Origin: Marsupella aquatica
Taxonomy: Eukaryota; Marchantiophyta
Reading direction: 5' to 3'
Length of the DNA: 64,000 nt
Assembly (NCBI GenBank): GCA_973895155.1
Contig: OZ316898.1
Location: forward strand, 9,796,001-9,860,000
Shown: piece by piece, positions 22,601 to 34,382 of the stretch
How positions within the stretch are numbered: the first letter of the stretch is position 1
Layout of the letters: every line of letters starts with the position of its first letter
The notes under the pieces: model-generated
Seen by the model: the letters and a program-made list of their open reading frames with translations, nothing else
Told to the model about the DNA's origin: nothing
Database searches by the model: none
Translations under genes and position numbers: made by a program

Positions 22601-24553
22601 ATGCCGATAATCATTTTCACAGGAAGAATGATCTAGAGTAGTGTCATTGATTACATGTTTTCGTGCCCATAAGTAGTTCCCTCTTAACAATTGATTTGCT
22701 GACGGTCACATGCTAGGATTCTTGCCGTTCAATTCGGGGTGTGAGTTGGATACGAGACAGGTGTATAATCTTGGAATACTAAACCAGTCTAGGGTAACAG
22801 AGTTTTGCCCTTCTGCGTTAAGTTTGGAAAGATTCAAAAAAGTACTTTTGGAAAGTTTTCTGCCACCTCGAACATGCTCACACCATAACGTGGCTGGAAG
22901 TTGCAACTTTTCGTGACGTGAGTTCTGTCTGTACTTGGGCAGGACCTTCAATTAGGACTGAAGCAAGGACTAGTTGCCCCTGAGGTTCTGGAAAGCTTTT
23001 TCGAGCTGGAGCAGAACCCAATAATGGCAGAGTTAACAGGTCGCTTCCAGGTCAGTGTTTCAAAGAAATCCTGTCAAAGCATGAGTTTGCACTCAGTTGT
23101 GGAGAGCATGACACGCTGAAATTTTTGTTTTTGAACTCAGTCAGATGAAGCAAGTTTTGTTTGACCACAATCTTTCGTGGTCTCATTGACCTATTTGTTT
23201 AACTTCACAATGCAGGGTCTGCGTGAAAGATGGTTTGCGGATCCGCGCTTCTTAGAACGGCTTGCCATAGAGGAGACTATATCAATAACAACAACTCTAA
23301 TTGCCCAGTATGAACGGAGGGGAACTCGTTTCTGGGAAGAACTTGACTATGTTGCCACAGATACTATCCGAGGAGCTGTAGTCGACTTCTTCACAGTGTG
23401 GCTACCTGCCCCAAGATTATCTTTTAGAGAGATTGACCCAAATGAGACATTTAATACCCTGGATAGCTTAAATGGTTTACTTGGATCATTTCCGGACAAT
23501 GCATTCCAACGACCTCAAGCCGGAGAGAACTGGGGCTTAGGTGAAAGAGTTGGAGGAATTCTTGTAGGTGGACTCAAGCTCTTTGGTGTTGGGGTCATTT
23601 CGTCCATAGGTACCCTGGCTGGTACCAACCTGGTTCTAAGTGCTCGTCAGGTGTTATCTCCTAAAGCCAGTGGAACTTCTCAAAACAAGAGATCACCAAT
23701 CCTGAAAACAGCCCTTGTCTATGGCTCATTTCTTGGGACATCTGCCAATCTAAGATACCAGGTCCACTTCTGACTTGGCCGGTGTTTGCATCTTGACTCG
23801 TCATCTTTCGTTTCTCCAGGATTGAAATGCCCTGCAAATATAGAGCTCTGAAGCTATCTTCTCCTGTGATGCAGGTTATCGCTGGTGTTGTAGAAAACTG
23901 GATAGCTGATTATTGGCTTGCCTCTCAACCTTTAGCTGGCAACTCCCTTTCGTTTGTAGCTCGTACAGCAAATTCATATTTTGGCACTGCGGTAAATTCT
24001 TTCTCCAAACTCATTCTTCTATGCAGTACGTTTGGGCTCGTCGAGGGCTTTGTTTTGATTCTGACACTGCCATAGGGCTTTCTGTGCCATAGGGATAGCC
24101 GTTGGCACTTTCGGTTTTGTCAGTTTTGGACCTTCCTTTTGTTTCTTGGGAGGTCAATCGTTGTCTGTCTTGGAGACATAGCCGAGACGGCTTTATATCT
24201 GAAATGGGCTTAAAATAAAATCTTCATGGGCTACTTGTAATGCCTTGTGATCTAGTCAGATACATCTGCCTGTTCAGAAACGTCAAAATGTATGCCAAGT
24301 TTGACTGATATCACGTTCCTTGCAGCAATGGGTAGATCTGGCAAGATTTGCTGGCCTTCAAGCGCATAATGACGAGAGCGATTCATCTTCTTCCAAACCA
24401 GCTTCGGAAGGACAGCGGGATGTCGGGAGCAATTCTGACGATGTGTCAACCTCAACATCATCGCCCATAACTCAGGACCCTGCCAGTACTTTTGGAGAAA
24501 AAGCGGGGAAAATAGATCAACTGAAAGAAAAAATAGAGGTACCGAAGACTTAG
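19633..24553 (+). CDS. RER5: RETICULATA-RELATED 5/6 type plastid protein, ChaN-like plus DUF3411
   Basis: The exons 19633-20448, 21186-21313, 21606-21735, 22056-22589, 22943-23050, 23216-23761, 23875-23991 and 24326-24553 join in phase and encode about 868 residues. The first 200 or so residues are Ser/Arg-rich and poorly conserved, as expected for a chloroplast transit region. A ChaN/haem-binding-like domain follows, with [11 protein letters not shown] in exon 1, [10 protein letters not shown] in exon 2 and [15 protein letters not shown] in exon 4. The DUF3411/RETICULATA part begins at about AARVM-like [11 protein letters not shown] and includes [27 protein letters not shown]-like sequence and a membrane segment near [18 protein letters not shown]. 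Arabidopsis RER proteins sit in the chloroplast envelope and affect leaf mesophyll. RER5 and RER6 share this two-domain structure; I cannot separate them here. The C-terminal 60 residues are acidic and Ser-rich. No lesions are seen. Confidence 0.92.
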
Positions 24554-25670
24554 TACATCTCGTTACCAGATTTTTCTAGGTTTTCAAATTGCTGCAATTC
24601 TCCCAGTTACAATGTTACCGTGTAAGGGTATGACACTGCTGTTGGGTGAGATTGAAATTCATCATGCTTTAGTGTTCGATCGTGTTCTGCTGCGAGCTCC
24701 TCGTGAAGAGGGTTGATCTCCTTTAGTCTTAATGGAGTATTTATGGTCGGCCTTATTTCACTGGGATGCTTAGCTTTTCAACTTGTTATAGCATAGTTGT
24801 GTCCTATGGCAAGTCACTCATTTGATGAAATGGGGCTCCAGATTCTGATAGGTTTGTTAATGGATCAACTGAGTAAAGCACTTTTTCAGTAGGTCGGGTT
24901 TCCAAATTGGTGGTAAAGAAGGATATCTACTGTAGACCGAAAATCATTTTCGAGATATGAGAGACAGCCTTCGTACAATTCGAAATGAGTTCCTAGTTTA
25001 GCGTGGCTCTAGTCTTCTCTGTTATAAATGTTGAAGGGGGTCCATATTGATCTGAAGTACTTGGATGATAGAGAAAGAATCAAGTATTCTCTGTCGTCGA
25101 TATCTGGTGTAAACACATTGATTTCACTGCTGTCATTATTCACCGGGAGCACTGTGTTCAGTCAATTTCCGAATTGCCATCGTGGCCCGATGCACTAGAT
25201 TGGATGTCGTTGTTGAAGCAGCAATTGAAGAGAAAAGAATTTTGACGGTTCGTTTTAGTACTTTCATAAGCTTACATGATGACGCTTGGATTATATTGTC
25301 TATTGCAAACTAGAGTAATATCACTTGACGCACCTGGGGTGCGAGAGGATTTTTTACTAATATACTTGGAAGTGCAAAATTGAGGAAGATTCGAATCCCC
25401 TAAAATGTGTAACAATTGTCCCAGAAACGGAAACTTAAGTAACCAAACCAGGTCCGTGACCTTAGTCTCCCTACGACTTTGGTCACAAGAAGACTAAACG
25501 AGCCTCAGTTATTTGTGAGCAGATAGTTAAGGACAATACAAAAAGGTTCTGCAGAACCCTGCATCGACAGCATGCATACTGTTGGTTTGTAGCAAATGGA
25601 GAAATCCAGTGTCATCAGCTTAAATGGACCTTTCGTCTCCGTCAGTGCAATTCACGACCCAAACGAAATG
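24554..25670. other. 3' flank and gene-free sequence
   Basis: This probably contains the 3' UTR of the RER gene followed by intergenic sequence. No coding frame is supported. Confidence 0.5.
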
Positions 25671-25943
25671 AACTTGGTCGTGAAGAGCCGAACTTTGCCA
25701 TGGTCGTATGCTTAATAGAGAAGAAGACGAAGTTATTCTTTCTCAAGAACACGAACTGTCTATTTTTGACTAGTCATAATCATGCTCAAAGGGATACCTT
25801 CAAGCTCCAACTTGGTCGTGAAGAGCCGAACTTTGCCATGGTCTTATGCTTAATAGAGAAGACGAAGTTATTCTTTCTCAAGAACACGAACTGTCTATTT
25901 TTGACTAGTCATAATCATGCTCAAAGGGATACCTTCAAGCTCC
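25671..25943 (+). repeat. tandem duplication, two units of about 136 bases
   Basis: The units start AACTTGGTCGTGAAGAGCC at 25671 and 25808 and end CCTTCAAGCTCCAA. They are nearly identical; the first has an extra AAG. The small indel suggests a recent duplication. Confidence 0.92.
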
Positions 25944-27284
25944 AAAGGGATCCCAAAATGTCTGAATAACCTTTGCTACTCTAAGTCATACGTTTAAAGG
26001 AATAATTTTAAAGGTCAAACGCGAGTGTTCTTTCATTCACTAGACTTCCTTTGTGCAGTGCTACTAACAAGTAACAGAATTCAATGTCATTCATGGGTAT
26101 TGCCATTGGGAATAACCAATGCTTTTGGATTGTTTATAGCCTGGAAGACCCAAATTCAAGTCTCTTATTTCGCATCACCTGATATTGCCACGGGGAATGA
26201 ACATCTGTTTAGGATTGTTTTCAGACTCGGAGCACCAAGTTTGGATCAGTGGGCATTGCCATGGAGAATAAAGAATGCTTTTGGATTGTTTATACACTTT
26301 GCGATGGGGAATGAACAATGTTTTGCGATTGTGTATATAGACTTGAAGTATCAGACTAAATCAAGTCTGTTACCTCGCATCAATGGGTATCATGAAGAAT
26401 GTTGTTGGATTGTTTACAGACTTCAAGCCTCTTACCTCGCATTCATGGGCATCGCCATGGAGAATGCAAAATGCAAATGTTCTGTCTTGGATTGTTTATA
26501 GCTGATGTCTGTTCAGATGATTCTTCAGCTGCTTTTTGTATGCGTCTCGAACACCGGGGCATATACGTAGCTCCCCGATTTTTCCGGACCGCTGTTTAGC
26601 TGCAGGGCATGAACGACAACAAGAAATTCTCGCCAGAAAGTTAAGGATTGCCGGTTTCATCGAAGAGCCGGCGTTGTCAACACGTATGAGGGTTGTCAAT
26701 AAGTCGATCGGTTTTGCTCGTTTTCGCAATGCGCGTTTGCTTTGTTTTGTTGAAGAGGACGGATTTGACGATGGTGTATTGATTCGTCGAGGACTCGCGG
26801 TACAGAGCTTCCTGGGATTAATAGGGTGGTGCTTGATCGGGCTTTGAAGCTGATTGAGAATTCTGGCAAGGCAGTTACAGTCAGGGGAAGTACCACAGAT
26901 GATGCGCGTGTGAAGTTTTCTATCTAGCTTCTGTGGGATTGATTGATTCCCTGATTACCTTGCGAGTTAGGGTTTGATTTGTTGGAGAGTGGTCGGTCAA
27001 TTTTCTTGCACTAGACAATTGGCAATCCATTCAGGTGGACAATTCGTTCAGGTGAGCAGTTTGAGTGCAGTATTGTACGTGAGAAGCGATCCACTGTTGC
27101 AGCTGATGGTCATGCGGCAGACTATTGCACTGTGGAACGGTATGGCCTACTAACTTTCAAGGTGATGACTCTCAGACGCGTTTGGATTGCTACTCGAGGA
27201 ATAGAAAGGAGAAGAGAAGAGTCTTTCATTATATCTTACGCTCTCAAGAGTGTCGTCAATTGGACGGTTGATTGTACTATTTTT
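25944..27284. other. gene-free sequence with degenerate repeats
   Basis: Between about 26090 and 26500 a degenerate unit recurs, recognisable from GGGCATTGCCATGG-like and TTTTGGATTGTTTATA-like segments about 70-190 bases apart. No gene is recognised up to the sirtuin promoter region. Confidence 0.55.
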
Positions 27285-27338
27285 CACTAAGCAATTTCAG
27301 GTGTCTGTATCCACTAAGCAACTTCAGGTGTCTGTATC
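27285..27338 (+). repeat. 27-base tandem duplication just upstream of the sirtuin
   Basis: Two units, CACTAAGCAATTTCAGG at 27285 and CACTAAGCAACTTCAGG at 27312, each followed by TGTCTGTATC, differ at one base. They end 63 bases before the sirtuin ATG, so they lie in the promoter or 5' UTR. Confidence 0.9.
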
Positions 27339-27401
27339 CATTTCAATCCAAGTCCAGAATAAGCCGTCTGTAGAGGTCGCCAACGCCACCGGCGGTTGAA
27401 A

Positions 27402-28487
27402 ATGGGTAAAAACAAATCCAGTAAGCTGATAGATGAGAACATGCCCGTGAGAACTTTGAGATCCCCAACAGTGAAAGCGGTGGCCGAGCTGATCAAAGAT
27501 GGCAAAGCACCTCGCATAGTCGTTCTCATGGGAGCTGGCGTGTCCACCTCCGCTGGAATCCCGGATTTCAGATCACCGAAAACTGGTCTGTACGCAAACT
27601 TGGCACGGCTCAACTTACCACATGCGGAGGCTGTGTTTGACATATCCTACTTTCGACAGAACCCTAATCCCTTCTATGCTCTAGCTCGGGAGGTATACCC
27701 TGGAAAACACAAACCAACTGTGGCTCACGCTTTTATCGCTCTGCTCGCCAAAAAGGGCCTTCTTCACATGCTCTTCACGCAGAACATCGATTGCCTTGAG
27801 ACAGCGGCCGGGGTGCCGGCGGAGAAGATCATCCAAGCTCACGGAAGTTTTGCTACGCAGCGGTGTATTGACTGCAATAGTGCCTTCCCAGACGATCTCA
27901 TGTTGTCAAATATCCAAAGTGGAGATGTGCCCCATTGCATCTTACCGGAATGTAATGGTTTGGTCAAGCCAGACATAGTTTTCTTCGGAGAAGCGTTGCC
28001 TAAGAGCTTCTTTCAGAACAGGCCTAAGATTGCACAGGCCAGTTTGGTGATCGTCATGGGCACTAGTCTTACCGTCCACCCATTCGCAACTTTACCTGAG
28101 TTTGCTCTAGATGGTGTCCCTCGGGTTTTGATCAATTTAGAGAGGGTAGGTGATTTGGGGAGCAGGGTGGATGATGTCTGCATCCTCTCGGAGTGTGATG
28201 CGGGGGTGAGGAGTTTGGCAGACGCTCTCGCATGGAGGGAAGAATTGGAAGCCCTATGGAAAGAGGTATCCGGTCAAGAGGCTGGTGGAGATGTTGCGGA
28301 ACAGCTGCCCGACACCAGAACCAAGGACGAAATACTCGAAGATGAGATCGAGACCCTGACTCGAGAAGTGGATCACACCCTCAAGCTCTCGAAAGCCCAT
28401 CAGCTGCATTTGGAGGATGATGTTCTTGCGAACGCTACCGAAGGCCCCTCAGGGCTATTTTCGGGGAAAACAGGAGGATCACTCTGA
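27402..28487 (+). CDS. class I (Hst2/SIRT2-type) NAD-dependent sirtuin deacetylase, intronless
   Basis: A single open frame of 361 residues starts at the first ATG, 27402. Residues 44-59 are the NAD pocket GAGVSTSAGIPDFRSP. TQNID is at 126-130 and the catalytic His at 147 in QAHGSF. Zinc cysteines are at 155, 158, 179 and 184. GTSLTVHPF is at about 220-228. The segments TGLYANLARLNLP and INLERVGD are typical of yeast Hst2 and animal SIRT2, not of the SIRT4- and SIRT6-type sirtuins that plants usually carry. Hst2 and SIRT2 remove acetyl groups from histone H4 lysine 16 and tubulin. The C-terminal 80 residues are acidic and coiled-coil-like. The gene has no introns, unlike most of its multi-exon neighbours. 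It looks intact, and transfer from a fungus is possible. Confidence 0.93.
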   Translation: MGKNKSSKLIDENMPVRTLRSPTVKAVAELIKDGKAPRIVVLMGAGVSTSAGIPDFRSPKTGLYANLARLNLPHAEAVFDISYFRQNPNPFYALAREVYPGKHKPTVAHAFIALLAKKGLLHMLFTQNIDCLETAAGVPAEKIIQAHGSFATQRCIDCNSAFPDDLMLSNIQSGDVPHCILPECNGLVKPDIVFFGEALPKSFFQNRPKIAQASLVIVMGTSLTVHPFATLPEFALDGVPRVLINLERVGDLGSRVDDVCILSECDAGVRSLADALAWREELEALWKEVSGQEAGGDVAEQLPDTRTKDEILEDEIETLTREVDHTLKLSKAHQLHLEDDVLANATEGPSGLFSGKTGGSL

Positions 28488-28641
28488 ACTAAATAGGACC
28501 AGGAAAGAGTCAGTCTACTCAGACGAAGCTAGACTGAGAATACCGAAACATTGGAAAAGCTTCAAGTTCGATACCGGTGAAGACTTCATTACAATTTCAT
28601 CGGTCCCCTCGAAGCAACTTTTTGATTTACATTCCCTGTTG

Positions 28642-29455
28642 TGATCTACAGGACTAGTAAGTCTTTGTTGTGTTGTGCTCTACAGGACTAATGAGTCTCT
28701 AGTTACAAACATGGAAACAGTAGGAAAAACTCCGAGATGAGCAATATTGGTCGAGATCGACAACTTCAGTACTATAGTGATCTAGAGGACTAGTGAGTCT
28801 TTGTTGTGTTGTGATCTACAGGACTAGTGAGTCTACAGTTACAAACATGGAAACAGCAGGAAACTCTCCGAGATGAGAAGTATTGGTCGAGATCGACAAC
28901 TTCAGTACAATAGTGAACTACAGGGCTAGTGAGTTTTTGTTGTGTTGTGATCTACAGGACTTGTGAGTCTCTAGTTACAAACATGGAAACAGTAGGAAAA
29001 TCTCCGAGATGAGCAATATTGGTCGAGATCGACAACTTCAGTACAATAGAGATCTAGAGGACTAGTGAGTCTTTGTTGTGTTGTGATCGACAGGACTAGT
29101 GAGTCTACAGTTACAAACATGGAAACAGCAGGAAAATCTCCGAGATGAGAAATATTGGTCGAGATCGATAACTTCAGTACAATAGTGAACTACAGGACTA
29201 GTGAGTCTTTGTTGTGTTGTGATCTACACGGACTAGTGAGTCTCTAGTTACACACATGGAAACAATCGGTAAATCTCCGAGATGAGAAATATTGGTCGAG
29301 ATCGACGACTTCAGTACAATAGTGATCTACAGGACCAGTGAGTCTTTGTTGTGATGTGATCTACAGGACAAGTGAGTCTCTAGTTACAAATTTTGGAAAC
29401 AGCAGGAAAATCTCCGAGATGAGAACATTGGTCCGAGATCGACAATTTTAGTACC
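28642..29455 (+). repeat. six-unit minisatellite, period about 137 bases, downstream of the sirtuin
   Basis: Units start near 28642, 28780, 28916, 29051, 29188 and 29323. Each unit contains the word CTACAGGACTAGTGAGTCT twice (about 38 bases apart), then GTTACAAACATGGAAACAG, CTCCGAGATGAG and a GGTCGAGATCGACAACTTC segment. The array is therefore a higher-order repeat with an internal duplication. It begins about 155 bases after the sirtuin stop. Confidence 0.93.
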
Positions 29456-31115
29456 ATATATTCGCATGGCTTGAGTAAAAGAGTGTATCCTTCTTACGTC
29501 ATGGTTTATGACGAAGTTGATTCCTGATTGATATCTACCAGAAACTACAATCCGAATCTGATCATCCTGCAATGCCATGTTGGGGTGCATCATAGTCGAT
29601 TTGCAAGTTTTTTTCCTTCATGTCATATGCTAGACAGCTCATTTCATGTCCAATTGACAAATAAACGACTGCGTTTTCCATCCAATGTCTTGTCCAATCC
29701 AAGTTCCCAACTCGAATTCAATTCTTGTCGGGATAAGGTCCCATTGCTTTGGCAAACAATAGCCCTCTCACATTCATACAAAGCTGGTTACTAGACACCC
29801 TTAGGCATTGCTGAAAGAATAAGAACTTAGAAAGGATACTCTATGGTGCACACAGGACAAACAGGTATGGATGAATACGTTCACAGGACAAACACCTTGA
29901 GGAGGGCAGATATGAATCACAAGACAAACAGCTCATCACTGCCTGCTCTTGAAGGGATTGAGTAACCGTAAGGGGGGATGGGGGGTGAAGATGGCGAACA
30001 CGAAAAAATTTACTTCTGCACGCCTCCCTTTTGAAGAGTACGAGGCACGGTCAGTCCAATTATCGCTGAGCTTCAACTCTGGCAACGGATCAATAGTCGA
30101 CCCTTCACCTGACTCCAGACAGAATCTCATGATTCAGCAATGTAAGTGCTCTCATGGTTCCGGACCGCCATTATCCATGCCCACTGTTTAGCCTTTTAGT
30201 TGAATAAGGAAACATTGGACTATTCTGCTTTGAAGGAACTCTGGAACGAAATTGGTGTAATACTATACTCACATTCGATATGAGCTGAGCCTCAGTCGAG
30301 TCTACAGCGAGATCTACAGTAGAACGAACGTTCCTGAAAACTTCATTAGCAGGCTGTGAAGCTGGGCGTCTATGAGGGGGGAGCTACCCGGGTCAAACCC
30401 CGGGTCAAAACAGATTATGGAGGTCTCCAAAGATTTCTCAGCTGATTTGCTTGAGGGGGAAACGCTGTCCCATGACCCAATCTGGAGACAGTACAAATAC
30501 CTCCGTTTTGTAGCTCTGAATTCGGGGATGACTGATAGATGGCATGGATCTCCATAATCTGAAAAAGCGACGAGAAATTCATTGAAGTTCTAAATCTCAA
30601 AAGAGAATTGGGGCCTTGCAGTGAACTCTCAGTGAACACCCTCAACATGTTGAAGAGTGAAACGTCTGGCAGGTTGACGGTGAACCTGATCCAACCGCAA
30701 GAGGATGACTCTGTTGTGAGATAGAATGAGGAGCTGGAATCGGCTTGGGCCTCTACAAATACTCATATTCACATATCTCTCGGATTCGGATCAGGGTAGT
30801 ACATGAATAGAATTGAAGTTCGTTCCAAATCTTGGACCGCCTGCAGGAAACGTGTGCTCTCGGTCTTAGTTCTAGGAACCCGAGGAAGAGCACTTCAGGG
30901 ACAAACCGTTCTGGACGTCTCCCTCTTTACAGTTCATGCTTCTAAGAACGGCGTTGCTGGCTACAAATCACAATGTGTTCAGCAGTCTTGAATAGGATTT
31001 GTGAGCACACAAATAGTGTTCCGTGACTAGCTTTTGTCCGGCGTTAAAAAGCAGTGGCCATAACAAAACAAAACACTGGCATGGAATCCATGAGAAATGT
31101 CGCCAGACGCAGACG
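29456..31115. other. gene-free sequence
   Basis: Short ORFs on both strands have no recognisable similarity. A small inverted repeat, ACCCGGGTCAAACCCCGGGT, lies near 30387. I see no RNA gene. Confidence 0.5.
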
Positions 31116-31203
31116 GAATTAGGCTAGCTTTCAGAGAGAGCCTTCTTTGACATTGAAAAGAATGAGGCTAGCTTTCAGAGAGAGCCTTCTTTGACATTGA
31201 AAA
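31116..31203 (+). repeat. 44-base tandem duplication
   Basis: Two adjacent units, GAATTAGGCTAGCTTTCAG and GAATGAGGCTAGCTTTCAG, each run to TTGACATTGAAAA. They are almost identical. Confidence 0.92.
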
Positions 31204-31649
31204 GAATTCCAAAGCGGAGGCCTGTAAATATTGAGAGATATAACACCATGCCTAGCTCCACAGATAGTCAGCCTGTTCGGCCGATATCATTATGGTTAGT
31301 GAACCGCTCATTCCATACCGTCTTACGGTGGGAACGTGGGGAATTTCGTATCGAGAACTTCCAGTGAACAGACACCGCGATGCATCTAGCAGAGAAGTCG
31401 AGGGAAGCCCTGAAGCCATGGCAGGGACTACATACGCTTTTCTATACAACTAGAGAAACCTTCTAAATCGAGCTCTAAATATGCAATATAATACATCTGA
31501 GATTACCTATCCATCCATCTTTCCTTCAGCCTCATGTGAGGAGAAATTCATACTCATGCCATCGGAACCTGTCTCATGGATATCAAACCAATGTTACCAG
31601 AGGTTTACAATCATTTCGAAACCCTTTCAGAGTGCTAGCACTCCCATAT

Positions 31650-34382
31650 TTATAGAGATTTAGATTTTAATTTAGATTTCAGTTTCGATTTGGTTCCTGA
31701 AAGAGAAAGAGAAAACTTCGTGCATTTGTCCAAGGTTGAAAGAAAATCGGTCTCATCGTGATTCCTAGGAAGAATAAATACCAGGAGTCTTATGGAGAAC
31801 AGAATGAACGCTAGCAGACATACAAGTCCTCCGACGCAAGTTGTAGCAACTATCAACTGTCCAGCAATTGTTGACGTGACTTTGGCACTTGCCACTGAAA
31901 GAGAACTACAAGCAAATGCTAGAAATAACAATGTTATCGCTGGGAATAACATTATCACAGATAGTGTCACCATATCTTGACCTGTATATGGCTTTCGCTG
32001 TAGAAGTTGCCATCCAGCTGGAAGGGAGGGAATCAAAGAAATTGTGATTGCAGCGATGGCCAAATAGAATGACATTGTGTCGCATACCATGAATATAATG
32101 ACCCACATATTGTCATCATGGATCCCATGATCTCCGTAACTCAAAGGAGGTTGTAATGGCCCCACGTATGACGTTGTTGCCACCAATGCTGCAGTGACAG
32201 ATATTGCATTTGCAGCATTGACGCAATCATTTGCGGATGCTTGCAACGCTTTGGTTTGATAGCCAGACCACCAGGACATGAGTTTTCCGTTGTGCTCCAA
32301 GACGTGTCCAGGATAAGGAACATTCTTGCAGTGATTTTCCGCAAAAATCTCACATCCACGTTGCAACAAAAGATCAATACACTCTTTCCTTCTTTTAGTA
32401 TCCGCGGCCATATCCTGCAGCTCCTTGGCCTTGTTAGCCGCAGTGTGTGAAAGCATCTCGTCACGAACGCGTTCTAACTTGAAATGATCTACCAAGTGAG
32501 TTTGAAATCCATATTCGTGCACTCTTAATGCATGATGAAGTGGACTGTTCCCTTGAAAGTCTTCGACTTTGACAAGTTCTTCATCCTTTAACAACAATTG
32601 CAAATTCGCATACTTCCCTGATGCCGCTGCAAGATGGACTGCATGCCATGCATGTTTGTAAAGGTTTGGTGACTGAACCTCGTCAATATCAGGGTCCACT
32701 TGATTGCTTAGATACTTACCATCCCCGCCAGCATCCTGCCACAGATCACAAAATATCCAGTTATAGTAAGGACTTCAATATACTGTCGCGTATCATCAAG
32801 ATGCCCAGTTTGAAATGCCGCTCCACAACGAAGGTGTGCGGTGTAGTGGTCGGAATATTGGCTCGTAAAAGACTGCATGGTCTACATACAAGTTGAGGAT
32901 GCAAAAGCTATATTTCAAAAACATATTACTGTCATCTTAAACACTCTACATTGAGGACTTCCGGACACCCATTGACAGATTAATTGTACGTACCAGCAGC
33001 AACCGTATGACCGGAGCGTCAGCTCCCACTAAACACGCAAGCTGCATCGTGTCCAACTCAACAATAACATCAACCTTCTCCTCACCCTTCTTCTCTTTGC
33101 TATACCTGTATGTTCCCCAATCTATGTCGGGAAAACTTTCAATCAAAAGCTTCGCACATTCAGAGTTTCCCTCGAGCAGTGCTGCATGGACGGCACTGTA
33201 AGGGTGACGGTGATACCCGAAGCCCAGATCTTCGGACAACTTATTGATGTCAATGGGGATCTTACCACCTGAAAAGTGCGGCTCCTGGTACGTCCATCTC
33301 TGCTTACAGCTTTCAGAAACCGCATCTAGGACACATTTTTCGGGATACTCAAGAAGCGCTTTAAGTGCAGAGCATCTACCTAGACCGGCGGCCACGTGCA
33401 CAGGAGACCTTCCAGCTCCGTCAGGTGTTTGGATGGCGAGTATCATGCGGGATATCGTGACATCGTCACTCTCCGCCTGTATTAGATCCATGAAGGCGTC
33501 AGTTGTTTCACTCCATATTGCACCATGGAAGGGAGGTCTTCCTTGCCTATCTTTAAGTTTCAAAACGAACTCCCAACGATCTTCCGACCCTATCTTCTTC
33601 CGCAGGGCCAACCTGGCGGGCCTAAACTCGTTGTTTTTCGGTTGTTGACACAGAAAGTGAAAGAAGTATTCCTCTATAGGGAGGGAACTGAAATATGGGT
33701 CGCTTCTGTACTTTTCCTCGCACTCCTTGCAAGTAGGGTCAGCGAGGACTTCATTTGTTGCTTCTCTTAGCCCCGCTCTTAGCCCGTCACTCTCTCCGCT
33801 ATCGGCCGAACCTTGCAGTTGGCAGACCGTCCTCGGGTTGAGCGAACCTTGCCATTGATTCTTTGTCTGATCGATCCAGATGGGAGGTGGCTCCTCACGT
33901 TCTCTTAAAGCGTCAACGAGAAGACCAAGGACCTCGTTACTTCCGCAAACTACTGCGATTGTAAATGCGTCCACTTTCCACCAGCCATTCGTCGCAAGCA
34001 GCACATCTCGTACCTCATCTCTGGGAGTTGGGTTTTGGCCACCGTTCTTACCCGCATTTTTCTCATCCGTCTCACAACCTCTGATCGGGGATACTTTGCG
34101 TATTTCAAGCCATTTCTTGACAATATCTACAAATCCAAATCTCGCTGCTTCAAGGAGTGCGCTGGACCCTTCCCATGTCGATGTCTCCCGGACATCGACA
34201 GTCCCGCGCTTGACTGTCCGCTTGACTGTCCGCCCGACTGTCTTTGTAGAGTCTCGTTTCGTGCCGTGTTTCCAGAGCCCCTCACGTTTTTCCAGTGATT
34301 CCTGCATCTCCAGAAAATCTCCGCCGTAGAGTACATTGCACCAGTTCAGAATAAAATCGTCCTGAGGCACGTTGGTCGCCAT
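31650..34382 (-). CDS. ankyrin-repeat membrane protein with C-terminal PGG domain, two exons
   Basis: Exon 1 runs 34382-32994 (463 codons, donor GTACGT). Exon 2 runs 32735-31650 (361 residues plus stop). Both joins are in phase 0, giving about 824 residues; the junction restores an ankyrin helix, RLLL followed by DAGGDG. Ankyrin-like units appear near residues 75-90, 130-155, 320-340 (GRSPVHVAAGLGRCSALKAL), 390-410, 440-470 and 480-530. The PGG domain starts at about residue 637 (ANAISVTAALVATTSY) and is followed by three hydrophobic segments, so the C-terminal part spans the membrane about four times. Plant ankyrin-PGG proteins such as ACD6 act in defence and stress signalling at the plasma membrane or ER; a specific role here is not deducible. 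The N-terminal half is more diverged than usual. Confidence 0.88.

Noticed and set aside
27396-27401. Sirtuin start six bases upstream of the ATG
   Set aside because: The upstream codon is TTG; the first ATG at 27402 gives a normal N-terminus for the family.
28642-29455. CRISPR array
   Set aside because: The repeats are contiguous units of about 137 bases with no unique spacers, in a plant genome; this is a minisatellite.
32946-32993. Ankyrin protein ending at the exon 1 stop (VRTINLSMG tail)
   Set aside because: A good GTACGT donor lies exactly at the point where ankyrin similarity stops, and the next exon restores the helix in phase.
33007-34329. Plus-strand ORFs of 60-149 codons opposite the ankyrin gene
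   Set aside because: They are antisense shadows of a strongly supported minus-strand exon.
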